64,000 bases of DNA, taken from Microbacterium sp. H83. Lineage in GTDB: Bacteria; Actinomycetota; Actinomycetes; Actinomycetales; Microbacteriaceae. The position numbers and the translations under genes were made by a program. The stretch lies in assembly GCF_001650405.1 (NCBI RefSeq), contig NZ_LWCU01000005.1:1-64000 (forward strand). Direction: 5' to 3'. Below the pieces are notes generated by a model. The model saw only the letters and a program-made list of their open reading frames with translations, had not been told where the DNA came from and made no database searches. Below, piece after piece: positions 20,383 to 29,309 of this stretch; the stretch's first letter is position 1, and each line of letters starts with the position of its first letter.

Positions 20383-21495
20383 TCAGGGAGTGGGCACGGC
20401 GGCGAAGATCTGGTCGATGATCTCCTCGCTGCGGATGCCCTCGGCGTCGGCCTCGAACGTGAGCAGCACGCGGTGCCGGAGCACGAGGTGGCGGAGGGCG
20501 CGGATGTCCTCGGGGAGGACATGGCTGCGGCCCTGGAGCAGTGCCAGAGCGCGGGACGCCTGCAGGAAGGCGATGCTCGCACGGGGGCTCGCGCCGTACT
20601 TGATGTAGCGGGCTCGCTCCTCGCCGATGTAGGGCGCGGGGTTCCGCGTGACGTACGCGATCGAGACGATGTAGTTGCGGATCGCCCGGTCGACGTAGAT
20701 GCGGCTCGCGACGTCCTGCAGCATGTGCACGTCGTCGAGGGTGATGGCGCTCTCGACATGGCGGTCGGGATCGAGCACGCCCGAGTCGATGCGCCCGAGG
20801 ATCTCGAACTCCTCGGCGGGGCTCGGGTACTCGACGATCTCCTTGAGCAGGAACCTGTCCATCTGCGCCTCCGGCAGCTCGTACGTGCCCTCCTGCTCGA
20901 TGGGGTTCTGCGTCGCGATCACGAGGAACGGCTTCGGCAGGTGGTGGATCTCGCCGCCGATCGTGGTCTGATGCTCCTGCATCGCCTCGAGCATCGCGCT
21001 CTGCGTCTTCGCGCTCGAGCGGTTGATCTCGTCGAGCAGCACGAAGTTCGCGTGAACCGGGCCGAGCACGGTGCGGAACGACCCGGTGGCGGTGTCGTAG
21101 ATCTGGTTGCCGGTGATGTCGCTGGGCAGCAGGTCGGGCGTGCACTGGATGCGCTTGAACTGGGCCTTCACGGTGTCGGCGAGGGTGCTCGCCGCCGTCG
21201 TCTTGGCGAGACCGGGCACGCTCTCGAGCAGGATGTGGCCGCCGGCGATCAGCGAGATCAGCAGGCTGGTGCGCAACCGCTCCTGGCCGACCATCTTCGC
21301 CGAGTACGCGTCGGAGACCGTCTTCAGCACGGCGCTCGCACGGCGCAGCTCGGCCTCGGACGGCGCCTCGGAGGTCGTGGACGCCGTCGGCGGGGCGGTG
21401 GCGGCAGGGGCGCTCGCGGCAGCCTCGGCGCGGGTCGCGGGCGGGGGCGGCGGCACCGACTGCCCGCCGGTCGACGCAGGGTATGGCTGACTCAT
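20383..21495 (-). CDS. MoxR family AAA+ ATPase
   Basis: A 370-aa AAA+ ATPase. A Pro/Ala-rich leader (1-45) precedes the ATPase core: Walker A variant [10 protein letters not shown], Walker [19 protein letters not shown], sensor 1 [22 protein letters not shown], and the lid domain. This is the RavA/MoxR clade, a chaperone that activates or remodels VWA-domain partners, which follow directly downstream. First gene of the operon; the ATG at 21495 is preceded by GAGGAGAC. Confidence 0.93.
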   Translation of the reverse strand: MSQPYPASTGGQSVPPPPPATRAEAAASAPAATAPPTASTTSEAPSEAELRRASAVLKTVSDAYSAKMVGQERLRTSLLISLIAGGHILLESVPGLAKTTAASTLADTVKAQFKRIQCTPDLLPSDITGNQIYDTATGSFRTVLGPVHANFVLLDEINRSSAKTQSAMLEAMQEHQTTIGGEIHHLPKPFLVIATQNPIEQEGTYELPEAQMDRFLLKEIVEYPSPAEEFEILGRIDSGVLDPDRHVESAITLDDVHMLQDVASRIYVDRAIRNYIVSIAYVTRNPAPYIGEERARYIKYGASPRASIAFLQASRALALLQGRSHVLPEDIRALRHLVLRHRVLLTFEADAEGIRSEEIIDQIFAAVPTP

Positions 21496-21584
21496 GGATG
21501 TCTCCTCGCTTGCGCGTGGGAGGCGCGTGACGCTGATCCCCCGGAGACAGCGTAACCGCATCCGCCGACAGCGCTCCCGGCGTG

Positions 21585-21909
21585 GTCGGTAGGCGTCCAC
21601 CGTGCGTTCGAATCGCGCACCTGGTGGCTAGTGGGGCCCTATTTCTGCACAGTGCGCGATTCGAAGGGGCTGCGGGAGGAGGCGGATGCCGCGCGGCGGC
21701 GCCCCACCCAGACCACCAGCGCCGCGACGCCGATGATCGCCACGGCGATGCCGATGATGTAGCCCGAGACGCCGAGGTATCCGCCGGGCACGATGTTCGG
21801 GTTGAGGAACGGGTACGGGTACCACCAGGCGTCGCCGGTGGCCGGCGCGATCACGAGGTTGGCGCGGATCATCGTGTACACCGCCCAGACGAGCGGGAAG
21901 ATCGCCGCG
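21585..21909. repeat. 325-bp direct repeat, left copy
   Basis: Bases 21585-21909 match 24723-25047 with only four differences (at 21596, 21599, 21888 and 21893). The copy carries the terminator hairpin and the last roughly 90 codons of a Pr6Pr membrane protein gene whose complete version follows the right copy. The match stops abruptly at 21909/25047, marking a junction. The two copies bracket the WXG island 22008-24730. Confidence 0.95.
21639..21909 (-). pseudogene. 3' fragment of a Pr6Pr membrane protein gene
   Basis: Encodes the last 90 residues of the protein made by 24777-25508, with nearly identical DNA, but has lost everything upstream of base 21909, including start codon and first membrane helices. 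A remaining internal ATG at 21881 has no good ribosome site. It is a non-functional duplicate made when the adjacent island arrived or was rearranged. Confidence 0.9.
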
Positions 21910-22007
21910 CGTGCCCCTCGCTTTCAGGTGTTGGGGAAACGTGCGCGCCCGAGGCGGGGGGAGCCCGTGGTTAGCTGGAATCTCGTGTAACGAGACGAGG
22001 AACGATC

Positions 22008-22328
22008 ATGGTGCAAGCGAGCGAGCTGCCCCCGGTGCTCTATGTGCCACTGGCCGAGGAGACGTCGAATGCGGCCGAGGCTCAGCTGGAGTACCGATTG
22101 ACGAAGGACGGTCGCAAGGCCCTCCTGGCGTATTCCGCCCTCGACAGGCTGCATCGCGGTATGGGTGCGGAGCAGCCGTGGGCTGCCGTCCCGACCGTCC
22201 AGCTCGAGCGCTTCCGTGAGATCGATCGGTTCGACACAGTCGTCATCGACATCGTCATGCCGACGCGCCTGCGGCGGGGAGCCGATGGCGACGCCGCGCG
22301 AGACGCCGAAGCGCGCGGGCAGGCATGA
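22008..22328 (+). CDS. SAV_915 family protein
   Basis: A 106-aa protein with the pattern LPPVLYVPLAEE, LTKDGRKALLAYSALDRLHRGMGAEQPWAAV and FDTVVIDIVMP seen in the actinobacterial SAV_915 family, which usually lies beside WXG/ESX-type genes. Function unknown. First gene of the island; GAGGAACG lies before the ATG. Its stop overlaps the start of the next gene (ATGA). Confidence 0.8.
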   Translation: MVQASELPPVLYVPLAEETSNAAEAQLEYRLTKDGRKALLAYSALDRLHRGMGAEQPWAAVPTVQLERFREIDRFDTVVIDIVMPTRLRRGADGDAARDAEARGQA

Positions 22329-22612
22329 TCCGGGTCGACGGCGAGGCGACCGCCAGCGGGATCGCCGCGGTTCGCGTCGGGATCGAGGACTTCGACGCGA
22401 CGATCGCCGCAGCGAATCCCGGCAAGGGCGACCTGGGTGCGGCCGTCGGCGTCCTCGCAGACGTGCTCGCGCTGACAACGGACATCGCGCTGAGACTGGT
22501 CGTCGAGGTCGACACCATCGCGGGAGCGGCCGAGGCCGCCGTGGGCGACCTTGGCGCGATGGAAGATTTCGCAAGGGAGCGGGTTTCGGAGCTGCAGGCG
22601 GGTCTCGAATGA
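22325..22612 (+). CDS. Small WXG100-like helical protein
   Basis: A 95-aa, almost wholly helical, Ala-rich acidic protein without a membrane segment or a clear WxG turn. Size, composition and its place between a SAV_915 gene and a large WXG-type protein suggest the partner that forms the helical hairpin pair in type VII secretion substrates (inference). It overlaps both neighbours by 4 bp. Confidence 0.65.
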   Translation: MIRVDGEATASGIAAVRVGIEDFDATIAAANPGKGDLGAAVGVLADVLALTTDIALRLVVEVDTIAGAAEAAVGDLGAMEDFARERVSELQAGLE

Positions 22613-23841
22613 GCATGGTCCAGGAGACGAGGATCGACGGATTGCCCGACGACATCGAGACGATCGCGATCTTCCTGAAGAACAAGGTTGCCGGGGCGGC
22701 TGAGAACCTCTCGAGCGACCTCTCCTCCGCGCGGACGGCGACAGTGGACGGATGGACGGGGTCGGGAGCGGAGGCCTTTGCGGACACCGCGACGACCGCA
22801 ACCACTTCCGTCACGACGTACGGCACCGAGGCGGCGGGTGTGGGAAGGTCGGTCCTCGTGCTTGCCGACGCGCTGCGGGATGCTCAGAGCCGGATGGCCG
22901 GCGCGCGGGCCATCGCGACCGATGCCGGCCTCACCGTGTCGGGAACACAGGTACATCGACCAGGCAGCGCTCCGGTGCGCGAATACGAGGCCGACGCGCC
23001 GGGCACCGAGACGGCGTCGAGCGTTGCGGCGACCGCGTCCCACGCGGCCCAGGTGCAGACCTGGAACACGGTCGTGTCGGAGGCCGAGGCGGCGAACACT
23101 CAGTGGCAGGACGCCCTTGACACCTTCGCGACCGCGTGGGCGGCGTCCGGGGCGAACATGCTCACCGTCCTGACGGGGCTGCTCACCGGGGCGATCACGG
23201 GCGGAGCTCTCGCGAACGCGGCGTTCCGACTGACGAGCACGAAGGTGACGAACGCCGAACGCCTGGCGTCGCTGACCAAGTCGCTGGACAGCGTCGGAAC
23301 TCCTTCGGGCGCGATCAACGGGCCGAAGTCGAACTTCTATAGCCTCCTCGACGAGGCCGACGACGTGACCAGGCTCCTGTCGAAGACCGAAGATCTGCTC
23401 GCCGGAGGCGAGAAGGGGCTCATGGGCACCCTGCGGGCCGGAGCGGCGATCAGCAAGGGGCTCCTCGTGCTCGGAGTCGCAGGAACGGGCTATGCGATCT
23501 ACGACGACATCGCCAACGGCGGCGAGTCCTGGCAGCAGGCCGCCGCGTCGAACATCGGGGGCATGGCCGCGGGCATCGGAGCCGGGGCGGGAACGGGCGC
23601 GATCATCGGCTCGTTCATCGTGCCGCCCGCCGGCACGACCGTCGGTGCCGCCGCAGGGGCCGTGGTCGGCGGTGTCGTCGGCGTCTTCACGTCAGGGATG
23701 ATCGACGGCATGTTCGAGGGGGCGGGGAACGTTCTCGAGTCCGGATGGAACGAGCTCGTCGACACCGGCGAGGCGATGGGCGATGCGACCGGCGCCGTCG
23801 GCGATGCGGTGGGCGGCGCCTGGAATTCGATCTTCGGGTGA
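22609..23841 (+). CDS. WXG-type protein with glycine-zipper C-terminus (putative effector)
   Basis: A 410-aa protein. The N-terminal 100 residues are a helical hairpin with a WTGSGAEAF turn near residue 49, typical of WXG100/LXG-type secretion domains. A helical middle follows, then residues about 320-380 form a long Gly/Ala zipper (GGMAAGIGAGAGTGAIIGSF and VGAAAGAVVGGVVGVFTSG) with two membrane-prone segments. No nuclease or other enzyme motif is visible; a membrane-active toxin fits best, but this is inference. Next to it lies a polytopic membrane protein that could be its immunity factor. Start at ATGAGCATG, overlapping the previous stop. Confidence 0.75.
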   Translation: MSMVQETRIDGLPDDIETIAIFLKNKVAGAAENLSSDLSSARTATVDGWTGSGAEAFADTATTATTSVTTYGTEAAGVGRSVLVLADALRDAQSRMAGARAIATDAGLTVSGTQVHRPGSAPVREYEADAPGTETASSVAATASHAAQVQTWNTVVSEAEAANTQWQDALDTFATAWAASGANMLTVLTGLLTGAITGGALANAAFRLTSTKVTNAERLASLTKSLDSVGTPSGAINGPKSNFYSLLDEADDVTRLLSKTEDLLAGGEKGLMGTLRAGAAISKGLLVLGVAGTGYAIYDDIANGGESWQQAAASNIGGMAAGIGAGAGTGAIIGSFIVPPAGTTVGAAAGAVVGGVVGVFTSGMIDGMFEGAGNVLESGWNELVDTGEAMGDATGAVGDAVGGAWNSIFG

Positions 23842-23851
23842 CACGGCGACG

Positions 23852-24730
23852 ATGAAGACACTCCGAACGATGCCGCGAACCGCGCTCGAGTACGCCATCG
23901 GACGCCCACTGTGGGTGGGGGTCGTCGTGCTGAACGTCATCCTCGCGGCGGCTGCCGCGGCGGTGTGCGCAGCGGCGTATCTGCAGGACACCACATCCAT
24001 GCGGTCGATCGTCGGCGTACTGGTCGCCGTCCCCGTGCTGTGGTCGGTCTTCGCGGTGACCCTCTGGCTCACCACACTCTCTCGCCGCCGCGTCAGCGCC
24101 GACGATATCCGCCGTTCGAGCGCGACCGTCTCGGGCGGCGTCCTCCTGGCCGGATCAAAGCTGGTGCCGACGATGACGATGATCTCGGCGCTCGCCGCGG
24201 CGGCGACCCTCGCTGTCGTTGCCGTGACCGTCGGCGGTGGGTGGCGGATCCTCTGGGCACTGCTCGCCGTTCTCCTGCTCGGTCCGGTCATCAGCCATCT
24301 GATCTCGCTGAGACAGCCGCGCCGACTGTTCTTGCATCCGCGCGGCCTCGGCTCCGCGACCTTTCACCTCGACGCCGAGGTGCACTGGGACGACATCCAG
24401 AGCATTGACATCGGCGTCGGCATGAACAACTCGATGGTGCTCAAGGTCGCCGTGCGTCCTGGGGCGCCCAGCTATCGGGAGAGATGGCGCCATCCGTTCT
24501 CGCGCAGGCGCGGTGTGATCGACGTCGACCCGTCAGCGCTGGGCGTGGACGGCACGCTGCTCTGGCTCGCGCTCCGTCTCTACCGGCTCGAGCCCTCGAC
24601 GAGAGAGGAGCTCCGTGGTGACGGTGTGCCGGGTCGGCTTCTCGATGCGAGTGAGGCGCTCGCATCGACGCCTCAGCATGTGAGCGCGCCCGTGCTCTCG
24701 GTGTTCAGCCCTGAGGGCGCGCGTCGGTAG
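23852..24730 (+). CDS. Polytopic membrane protein, putative immunity factor
   Basis: A 292-aa protein with four membrane helices (about 21-44, 54-74, 104-130, 138-156) and a soluble C-terminal domain (160-292) with a beta-rich stretch (FHLDAEVHWDDIQSIDIGVG) like a bacterial PH-type domain. Placed 10 bp after the glycine-zipper effector and last in the island. Its role as immunity protein is inferred from order and topology. Its 3' end runs into the right-hand 325-bp repeat. An in-frame ATG at 23783 inside the previous gene is less likely. Confidence 0.7.
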   Translation: MKTLRTMPRTALEYAIGRPLWVGVVVLNVILAAAAAAVCAAAYLQDTTSMRSIVGVLVAVPVLWSVFAVTLWLTTLSRRRVSADDIRRSSATVSGGVLLAGSKLVPTMTMISALAAAATLAVVAVTVGGGWRILWALLAVLLLGPVISHLISLRQPRRLFLHPRGLGSATFHLDAEVHWDDIQSIDIGVGMNNSMVLKVAVRPGAPSYRERWRHPFSRRRGVIDVDPSALGVDGTLLWLALRLYRLEPSTREELRGDGVPGRLLDASEALASTPQHVSAPVLSVFSPEGARR

Positions 24731-25047
24731 GCGGCCGCCGTGCGTTCGAATCGCGCACCTGGTGGCTAGTGGGGCCCTATTTCTGCACAGTGCGCGATTC
24801 GAAGGGGCTGCGGGAGGAGGCGGATGCCGCGCGGCGGCGCCCCACCCAGACCACCAGCGCCGCGACGCCGATGATCGCCACGGCGATGCCGATGATGTAG
24901 CCCGAGACGCCGAGGTATCCGCCGGGCACGATGTTCGGGTTGAGGAACGGGTACGGGTACCACCAGGCGTCGCCGGTGGCCGGCGCGATCACGAGGTTGG
25001 CGCGGATCATCGTGTACACCGCCCACACGATCGGGAAGATCGCCGCG
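24723..25047. repeat. 325-bp direct repeat, right copy
   Basis: Intact partner of 21585-21909 (98.8% identical). It includes the last 8 bases of the island gene, the hairpin at 24745-24803 and the 3' third of the functional Pr6Pr gene. Because this copy is continuous with the full gene, it is probably the original 3' end; the left copy is the scar. Confidence 0.95.
24745..24803 (-). terminator. Terminator-like hairpin at the Pr6Pr gene end
   Basis: TTCGAATCGCGCAC (24745-24758) pairs perfectly with GTGCGCGATTCGAA (24790-24803). The stop codon of the Pr6Pr gene lies in the loop and the second arm encodes its last residues. The same structure is present in the duplicated copy at 21607-21665. 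Confidence 0.6.
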
Positions 25048-25508
25048 ATGAAGATCGTGCTCCAGGGCAGCGCTCGGCGACGCGGAGCGAGCAGCACGTC
25101 GAGCAGCAGCACGATCGGGAAGACGACGTGCAGCACCTCGTTCGACCACGGGACGGTCGATCCCTGCGGGAGGGCGTAGCCGCGCAGCAGCGTGTTGTAG
25201 ACGATGCCGGTGACGATCATGTACGTGCTCGCGCACACCAGAAGCACGGCGAACCAGTGCGGCTCGGGCTCGCTGTCGCGGCGGTGGCGGATCGCCCAGA
25301 TCGCGCCGGTGATCAGCACGACCGCGGCCAGGATGTTCGAGTCGATGGTGAAGAAGCTGAAGAAATTCCACCACACCGTCGGCAGATGGCTGCCCCACGG
25401 GGTCGTATCGGCGGCGGCGATCTGGAGCGTGAGCGAGAGCTGGGCGATCACGGCTGCGAGGCTCAGCGCTGCCGCGGCCAGTCGGGCGTAGGGCCACCAG
25501 GTCGTCAT
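24777..25508 (-). CDS. Pr6Pr family membrane protein
   Basis: A 243-aa protein with six to seven membrane helices and conserved features of the Pr6Pr family: FFSFFTIDSNILAAVV in the second helix, STYMIVTGIVYN in the third, and the tryptophan/tyrosine-rich loop GDAWWYPYPFLNP before the last helix. The family is widespread in actinobacteria without a known function. The ATG at 25508 follows GGAGG; upstream ATGs (25556, 25526) lack one. Its 3' end is duplicated at 21639-21909. Confidence 0.88.
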   Translation of the reverse strand: MTTWWPYARLAAAALSLAAVIAQLSLTLQIAAADTTPWGSHLPTVWWNFFSFFTIDSNILAAVVLITGAIWAIRHRRDSEPEPHWFAVLLVCASTYMIVTGIVYNTLLRGYALPQGSTVPWSNEVLHVVFPIVLLLDVLLAPRRRALPWSTIFIAAIFPIVWAVYTMIRANLVIAPATGDAWWYPYPFLNPNIVPGGYLGVSGYIIGIAVAIIGVAALVVWVGRRRAASASSRSPFESRTVQK

Positions 25509-25639
25509 GTTCGCCTCCGGGAGCATAGTGACGTTCGCGCACACTTTATCGGTCACGATGCATCTCAGGCATAGACCGACATATCAATATGTCGATACTG
25601 TCTCCCCGAGAGACGACGGTGCACCCCGGGGGATGGCTC

Positions 25640-27793
25640 ATGAGCGACGGCACGGCAGGATCGATCGGCACGGAGAAGCGACGACGGACCTGGAAGTGGC
25701 GCGGCGGCCTCAGCATCCAGTCGAAACTGCTCATCATGCTGCTGGCCGTCAGCCTGACGTCGTCGGCGATCGTCGGCATCATCGGCTTCGTGAACGGTCG
25801 GGATTCCCTGCGAGACTCGGCGATCGATCAGCTCACCACGATCCGCGAGCTGCGGGCGACCGCCATCGAGAACGAGTTCGCCGCCATCCAGCGCGGAGTG
25901 ATGCTGGACTCCCGCAATGCCAGCGCGGTCGAGGGCGCCACCGCCTTCGTGGACGCATTCGCCGAACTGCAGTCGGCCGAACTTGCGCCGGAGGCGACGG
26001 CGACCCTCGAGAGCTACTACGCCGACTCCTTCGTTCCCGCGCTCGAAGAGCGCAGCGGTCTCGAGTACGAGCCATCGGCGTTCATCCCCGCATCGCCGGC
26101 CGGCAGGTACATCCAGTCCCTGTACACCGCCGGTCGCGACTACGACGATTACGACGCCGGGCTCGCACTGGCGGATGCCGGTGACGACAGCGCCTGGACG
26201 AGAGCGAACGTGGAGTACGGTCCGTACTTCACCGGACTCGTCGACACGCTCGACTATGAGGACGTGCTGATCCTCGACACCGATGCGAACGTCGTCTTCA
26301 GTGCATACAAGAGCGTCGACCTGGGTGTGAACGTGCAGGCCGAGCCCTACGCGAACTCCACGCTGACCGCGGCGTACGAGCAGGTCATGCGCAACGGGTC
26401 GCTCGACGAGGTCGCGACGACCGACTTCGAAAGGTACCTTCCGTCGCTCAACGTGCCGACGGCGTGGGTGCTGTCTCCGATCGGCACGGCGACGAACATC
26501 ATCGGCGTCATCGCCGTGCAGGTGCCGGTTGACCAGATCAACAGGGTCATGACCGGCGGCGAGCAGTGGGAGGAGCAGGGTCTCGGAGATACCGGTGAGG
26601 TATATCTCGCCGCCGCCGACCAGCTCATGCGCTCGACCTCACGGCTTCTCGCTGAGGACCCCGAGCGGTACGAGGAAGTCGTCGTCGAGAACGGCACCGC
26701 ACCGGGGGTCGCGGCCCGGATCCTGCAGGTCGACGGCACCGTGCAGCTGCAGCCGGTGGACGGCGAGGCGGTCACCGAGGCGCTCAAGGGCCGCACCGGC
26801 ACGGCGATCGCCGCCGAGTACACGAACGCGCAGAGCCTCGTCGCGTATGCACCCCTCGAGATCGACGGACTCAACTGGGTCATCGTGGCGCACATGGACC
26901 AGGACGAAGCCTTCGCCCCGGTCAGTGATTTCACCCGCACGCTGCTGCTGTCGCTGCTCGGCATCCTGCTCGGCGTCTCGCTGCTGTCTCTGCTGCTCGC
27001 ACAGGTGTTCACGCGACCCGTGCACCGACTCGTCGGGGCCGTGCACCGCGTCGCCGAGGGCGACCTCGACGTGCAGGTGCCCCAGGGTTCGCGCGACGAG
27101 TTCGGCGACCTCGGCAGCGCCTTCAACGACATGGCGTCGAGTCTGCGCATCAAGCAGGAGCTCATCGACGAGCAGCAGGTCGAGAACGAGAAGCTGCTGC
27201 TCACGCTCATGCCCGAGCGTGTCGCCGAGCGGTACAAGAAGGGCGACGAGGCGATCTCCGAGGCGCACGAGAACGTGTCGGTGGTGTTCGCCGAGCTCAT
27301 CGGCTTCGACGACTACGCTCGCGGGCTCTCTCCCGAACAGGAGATCCAGCACCTCAACACGCTCATGCGGGGCTTCGACGAGGCCGCTGAGAAGGCCGGC
27401 GTCGAGAAGGTGCGCACGCTGCGCGGCGGCTACCTCGCCTCCTCCGGGCTCATCGTCCCCCGGGTCGACAACGTGCGCCGCAGCGTCGACTTCGCGAAGA
27501 ACCTGCTCGGCGTGGTCGAGCGCTTCAATGCGCAGAACGGGGCGTCCATCGGCATCCGCGCGGGCGTCGACACCGGCACGGTCACGAGCGGTCTCGTCGC
27601 CAGGACGAGCCTCGCCTACGACCTGTGGGGCGACGCCGTGAATCTCGCGTACCGCGTGCGGTCGGTGACCGGCGAGCCGGGTGTGTACGTCAGCCAGACG
27701 GTCTACGACCGCACGCGGGAGATCTTCACCTTCCACGAAGCGGGGACCGTCGAGGCGCACGGCACGACCGAGACCGTCTGGAAGGTGGCCTGA
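25640..27793 (+). CDS. Receptor-type class III nucleotidyl cyclase homologue with altered active site
   Basis: A 717-aa membrane receptor. TM1 at about 28-50, an extracytoplasmic Cache-like sensor (55-430), TM2 at about 433-457, a HAMP linker (458-510, TRPVHRLVGAVHRVAEGDLDV), and a class III cyclase homology domain (540-717). In that domain the first metal Asp is Glu552 (VFAELIGF) and the second is Gly596 (TLRGGYLAS instead of TxGDxYMA); the usual base-selecting Lys is Arg592. Asp661, Asn668 and Arg672 (YDLWGDAVNLAYR) are kept. So cAMP synthesis by the standard two-metal route is doubtful. It lies 1 bp before a cNMP-domain channel. The ATG at 25640 follows GGGGGA; the one at 25589 lacks a site. 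Confidence 0.85.
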   Translation: MSDGTAGSIGTEKRRRTWKWRGGLSIQSKLLIMLLAVSLTSSAIVGIIGFVNGRDSLRDSAIDQLTTIRELRATAIENEFAAIQRGVMLDSRNASAVEGATAFVDAFAELQSAELAPEATATLESYYADSFVPALEERSGLEYEPSAFIPASPAGRYIQSLYTAGRDYDDYDAGLALADAGDDSAWTRANVEYGPYFTGLVDTLDYEDVLILDTDANVVFSAYKSVDLGVNVQAEPYANSTLTAAYEQVMRNGSLDEVATTDFERYLPSLNVPTAWVLSPIGTATNIIGVIAVQVPVDQINRVMTGGEQWEEQGLGDTGEVYLAAADQLMRSTSRLLAEDPERYEEVVVENGTAPGVAARILQVDGTVQLQPVDGEAVTEALKGRTGTAIAAEYTNAQSLVAYAPLEIDGLNWVIVAHMDQDEAFAPVSDFTRTLLLSLLGILLGVSLLSLLLAQVFTRPVHRLVGAVHRVAEGDLDVQVPQGSRDEFGDLGSAFNDMASSLRIKQELIDEQQVENEKLLLTLMPERVAERYKKGDEAISEAHENVSVVFAELIGFDDYARGLSPEQEIQHLNTLMRGFDEAAEKAGVEKVRTLRGGYLASSGLIVPRVDNVRRSVDFAKNLLGVVERFNAQNGASIGIRAGVDTGTVTSGLVARTSLAYDLWGDAVNLAYRVRSVTGEPGVYVSQTVYDRTREIFTFHEAGTVEAHGTTETVWKVA

Positions 27794-27794
27794 G

Positions 27795-29240
27795 ATGGTC
27801 GAGGACGCGTTCCGCGACGGCTGGGGATGGTGGGTCATCGCGCTCGCCGTCGGGGTTCCGGTGCTGCTCGTCGTCCTCACCGAGCTGATCAACGGCCTGC
27901 GCCGACGCAACAACCCCGCCGCAGGCCCCCTGAGGCTGCTGCGGAACGCTGTCATCCCCGTCGGGGCGCTGTTCGCTCTGCTGGCCTTCGCGATCCAGTC
28001 GCCCGCCGATCAGGTGTGGACGCGAGTCGTCGCGACGGTGTTCGGGTTCCTCGTCATCCTGCTGCTGCTGTCGTCGTTCAACGTGGCTCTCTTCGCGAAC
28101 GCCGCGGACGACTCGTGGCGCAAGCGCATCCCCACGATCTTCATCGAGATCGCACGGCTCGTGCTTGTCGCGCTCGGTCTCGCGCTCCTCTTCTCCTGGG
28201 TGTGGGATGCCGACGTCGGCGGCCTCTTCACGGCGCTCAGCGTCGGGTCGATCGTCATCGGCCTCGCACTGCAGAACGCCGTCGGCGGTGTGATCTCGGG
28301 CCTGCTCCTGCTGTTCGAGCAGCCGTTCAAGATCGGCGACTTCCTCGACGCCGCCGGCGTCAGAGGTCGCGTCGTCGAGGTCAACTGGCGTGCCGTGCAC
28401 ATCGACACCGGCTCGGGCATCCAGATCGTGCCGAACTCGAGCCTGTCCGGGGCGTCGTTCACGAACCTGTCTGAGCCGGAAGGGCCGTTCTCTGCCGACG
28501 CCTCGGTGAAGTTCGCGACCGACGACCCGCCGCACGAGGTCATGGCTCTGCTGATCGAGGTCGCCGACGCGCTGCCCATGCGGGTCGCCGGCGAGCGGGC
28601 CTCGGTGAGCTACACGGGGGCGGGCGCGTTCAACGTGTCGATCCCGGTGGCCGGACCGTCGGATGCCGGTCGGGCGCTGTCGACGTACCTCTCGTGGCTC
28701 TGGTACGCCGCCCGTCGCCGAGGCTTCGCGCTCGACGGCGACTCGTCGGATCCGATCGCCGAGCCGGGCCGTCTTGCCGAGGCGCTCGCCGAGATCGCCG
28801 GGACACTGCACCTGCACGACGACGACCGTGAGGCCCTCCTGCAGTCATCGCACCTGGAGCGTTACGGCGTCGGAGAGGTCGTGCTGCCGAGCGGGGTCGT
28901 GCCCGATGAGGTGCGGGTGGTCGTGTCGGGACGCGCGGTGCTGACGGTGGAGGTCGACGGCGGACGGATCGAGTTCGCCAGCGCGGAGCGTGGTGATCTC
29001 ATCGGGCAGACCGCCCTGACCCGTGAGCGCACGCAGGCCGTGACGGTGGCGGGTGAGATCCTGACCGTCGTCGTGCTGCCGCTCGCGACGGTGGACGAGC
29101 TCATCCGCACCCGTCCTCGACTCGCGGCGGAGATCGGCGAGTCCCTGGAACTCAAGCGCAAGCTCGCCGGAGAGATGCTCGCCAGCCTCGAGACGCAGCG
29201 GGGATCGGACCTGCGGCGAGGGGCCGTGTCTCCGCGCTGA
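27795..29240 (+). CDS. MscS-type mechanosensitive channel with C-terminal cNMP-binding-like domain
   Basis: A 481-aa protein. Four membrane helices (about 13-35, 50-68, 75-98, 113-140); the last with GSIVIGLALQNAVGGVISGLLLLFEQPFKIGDF is the pore helix and beta-domain entry of MscS channels. The MscS alpha/beta domain ends near 320, and residues about 350-465 resemble a cyclic-nucleotide-binding domain (ERYGVGEVVLPSGVVPDEVRVVVSG... GDLIGQTALTRERTQAV). In the phosphate cassette the usual Glu of GE(L/I)AL is Gln, so classical cAMP binding is uncertain. It starts 1 bp after the cyclase-like receptor stop, strongly suggesting that the receptor gates the channel. Confidence 0.88.
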   Translation: MVEDAFRDGWGWWVIALAVGVPVLLVVLTELINGLRRRNNPAAGPLRLLRNAVIPVGALFALLAFAIQSPADQVWTRVVATVFGFLVILLLLSSFNVALFANAADDSWRKRIPTIFIEIARLVLVALGLALLFSWVWDADVGGLFTALSVGSIVIGLALQNAVGGVISGLLLLFEQPFKIGDFLDAAGVRGRVVEVNWRAVHIDTGSGIQIVPNSSLSGASFTNLSEPEGPFSADASVKFATDDPPHEVMALLIEVADALPMRVAGERASVSYTGAGAFNVSIPVAGPSDAGRALSTYLSWLWYAARRRGFALDGDSSDPIAEPGRLAEALAEIAGTLHLHDDDREALLQSSHLERYGVGEVVLPSGVVPDEVRVVVSGRAVLTVEVDGGRIEFASAERGDLIGQTALTRERTQAVTVAGEILTVVVLPLATVDELIRTRPRLAAEIGESLELKRKLAGEMLASLETQRGSDLRRGAVSPR

Positions 29241-29309
29241 CGCGGTGCGAGGCGGTGAGCCGATGCATCGCGCTGAACCGGTGCGGGGCCGAATGGCATC
29301 GGCCGCACG

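Noticed and set aside
21606-21614. GTTCGAATC, identical to a tRNA T-loop, seen in both 325-bp repeats
   Set aside because: No acceptor, D or anticodon stem can be built around it. It is one arm of the perfect hairpin TTCGAATCGCGCAC/GTGCGCGATTCGAA at a gene end.
21585-25047. Composite transposon or insertion sequence formed by the two direct repeats
   Set aside because: No transposase, integrase or terminal inverted repeats are present, and the repeats are pieces of an ordinary gene and its hairpin.
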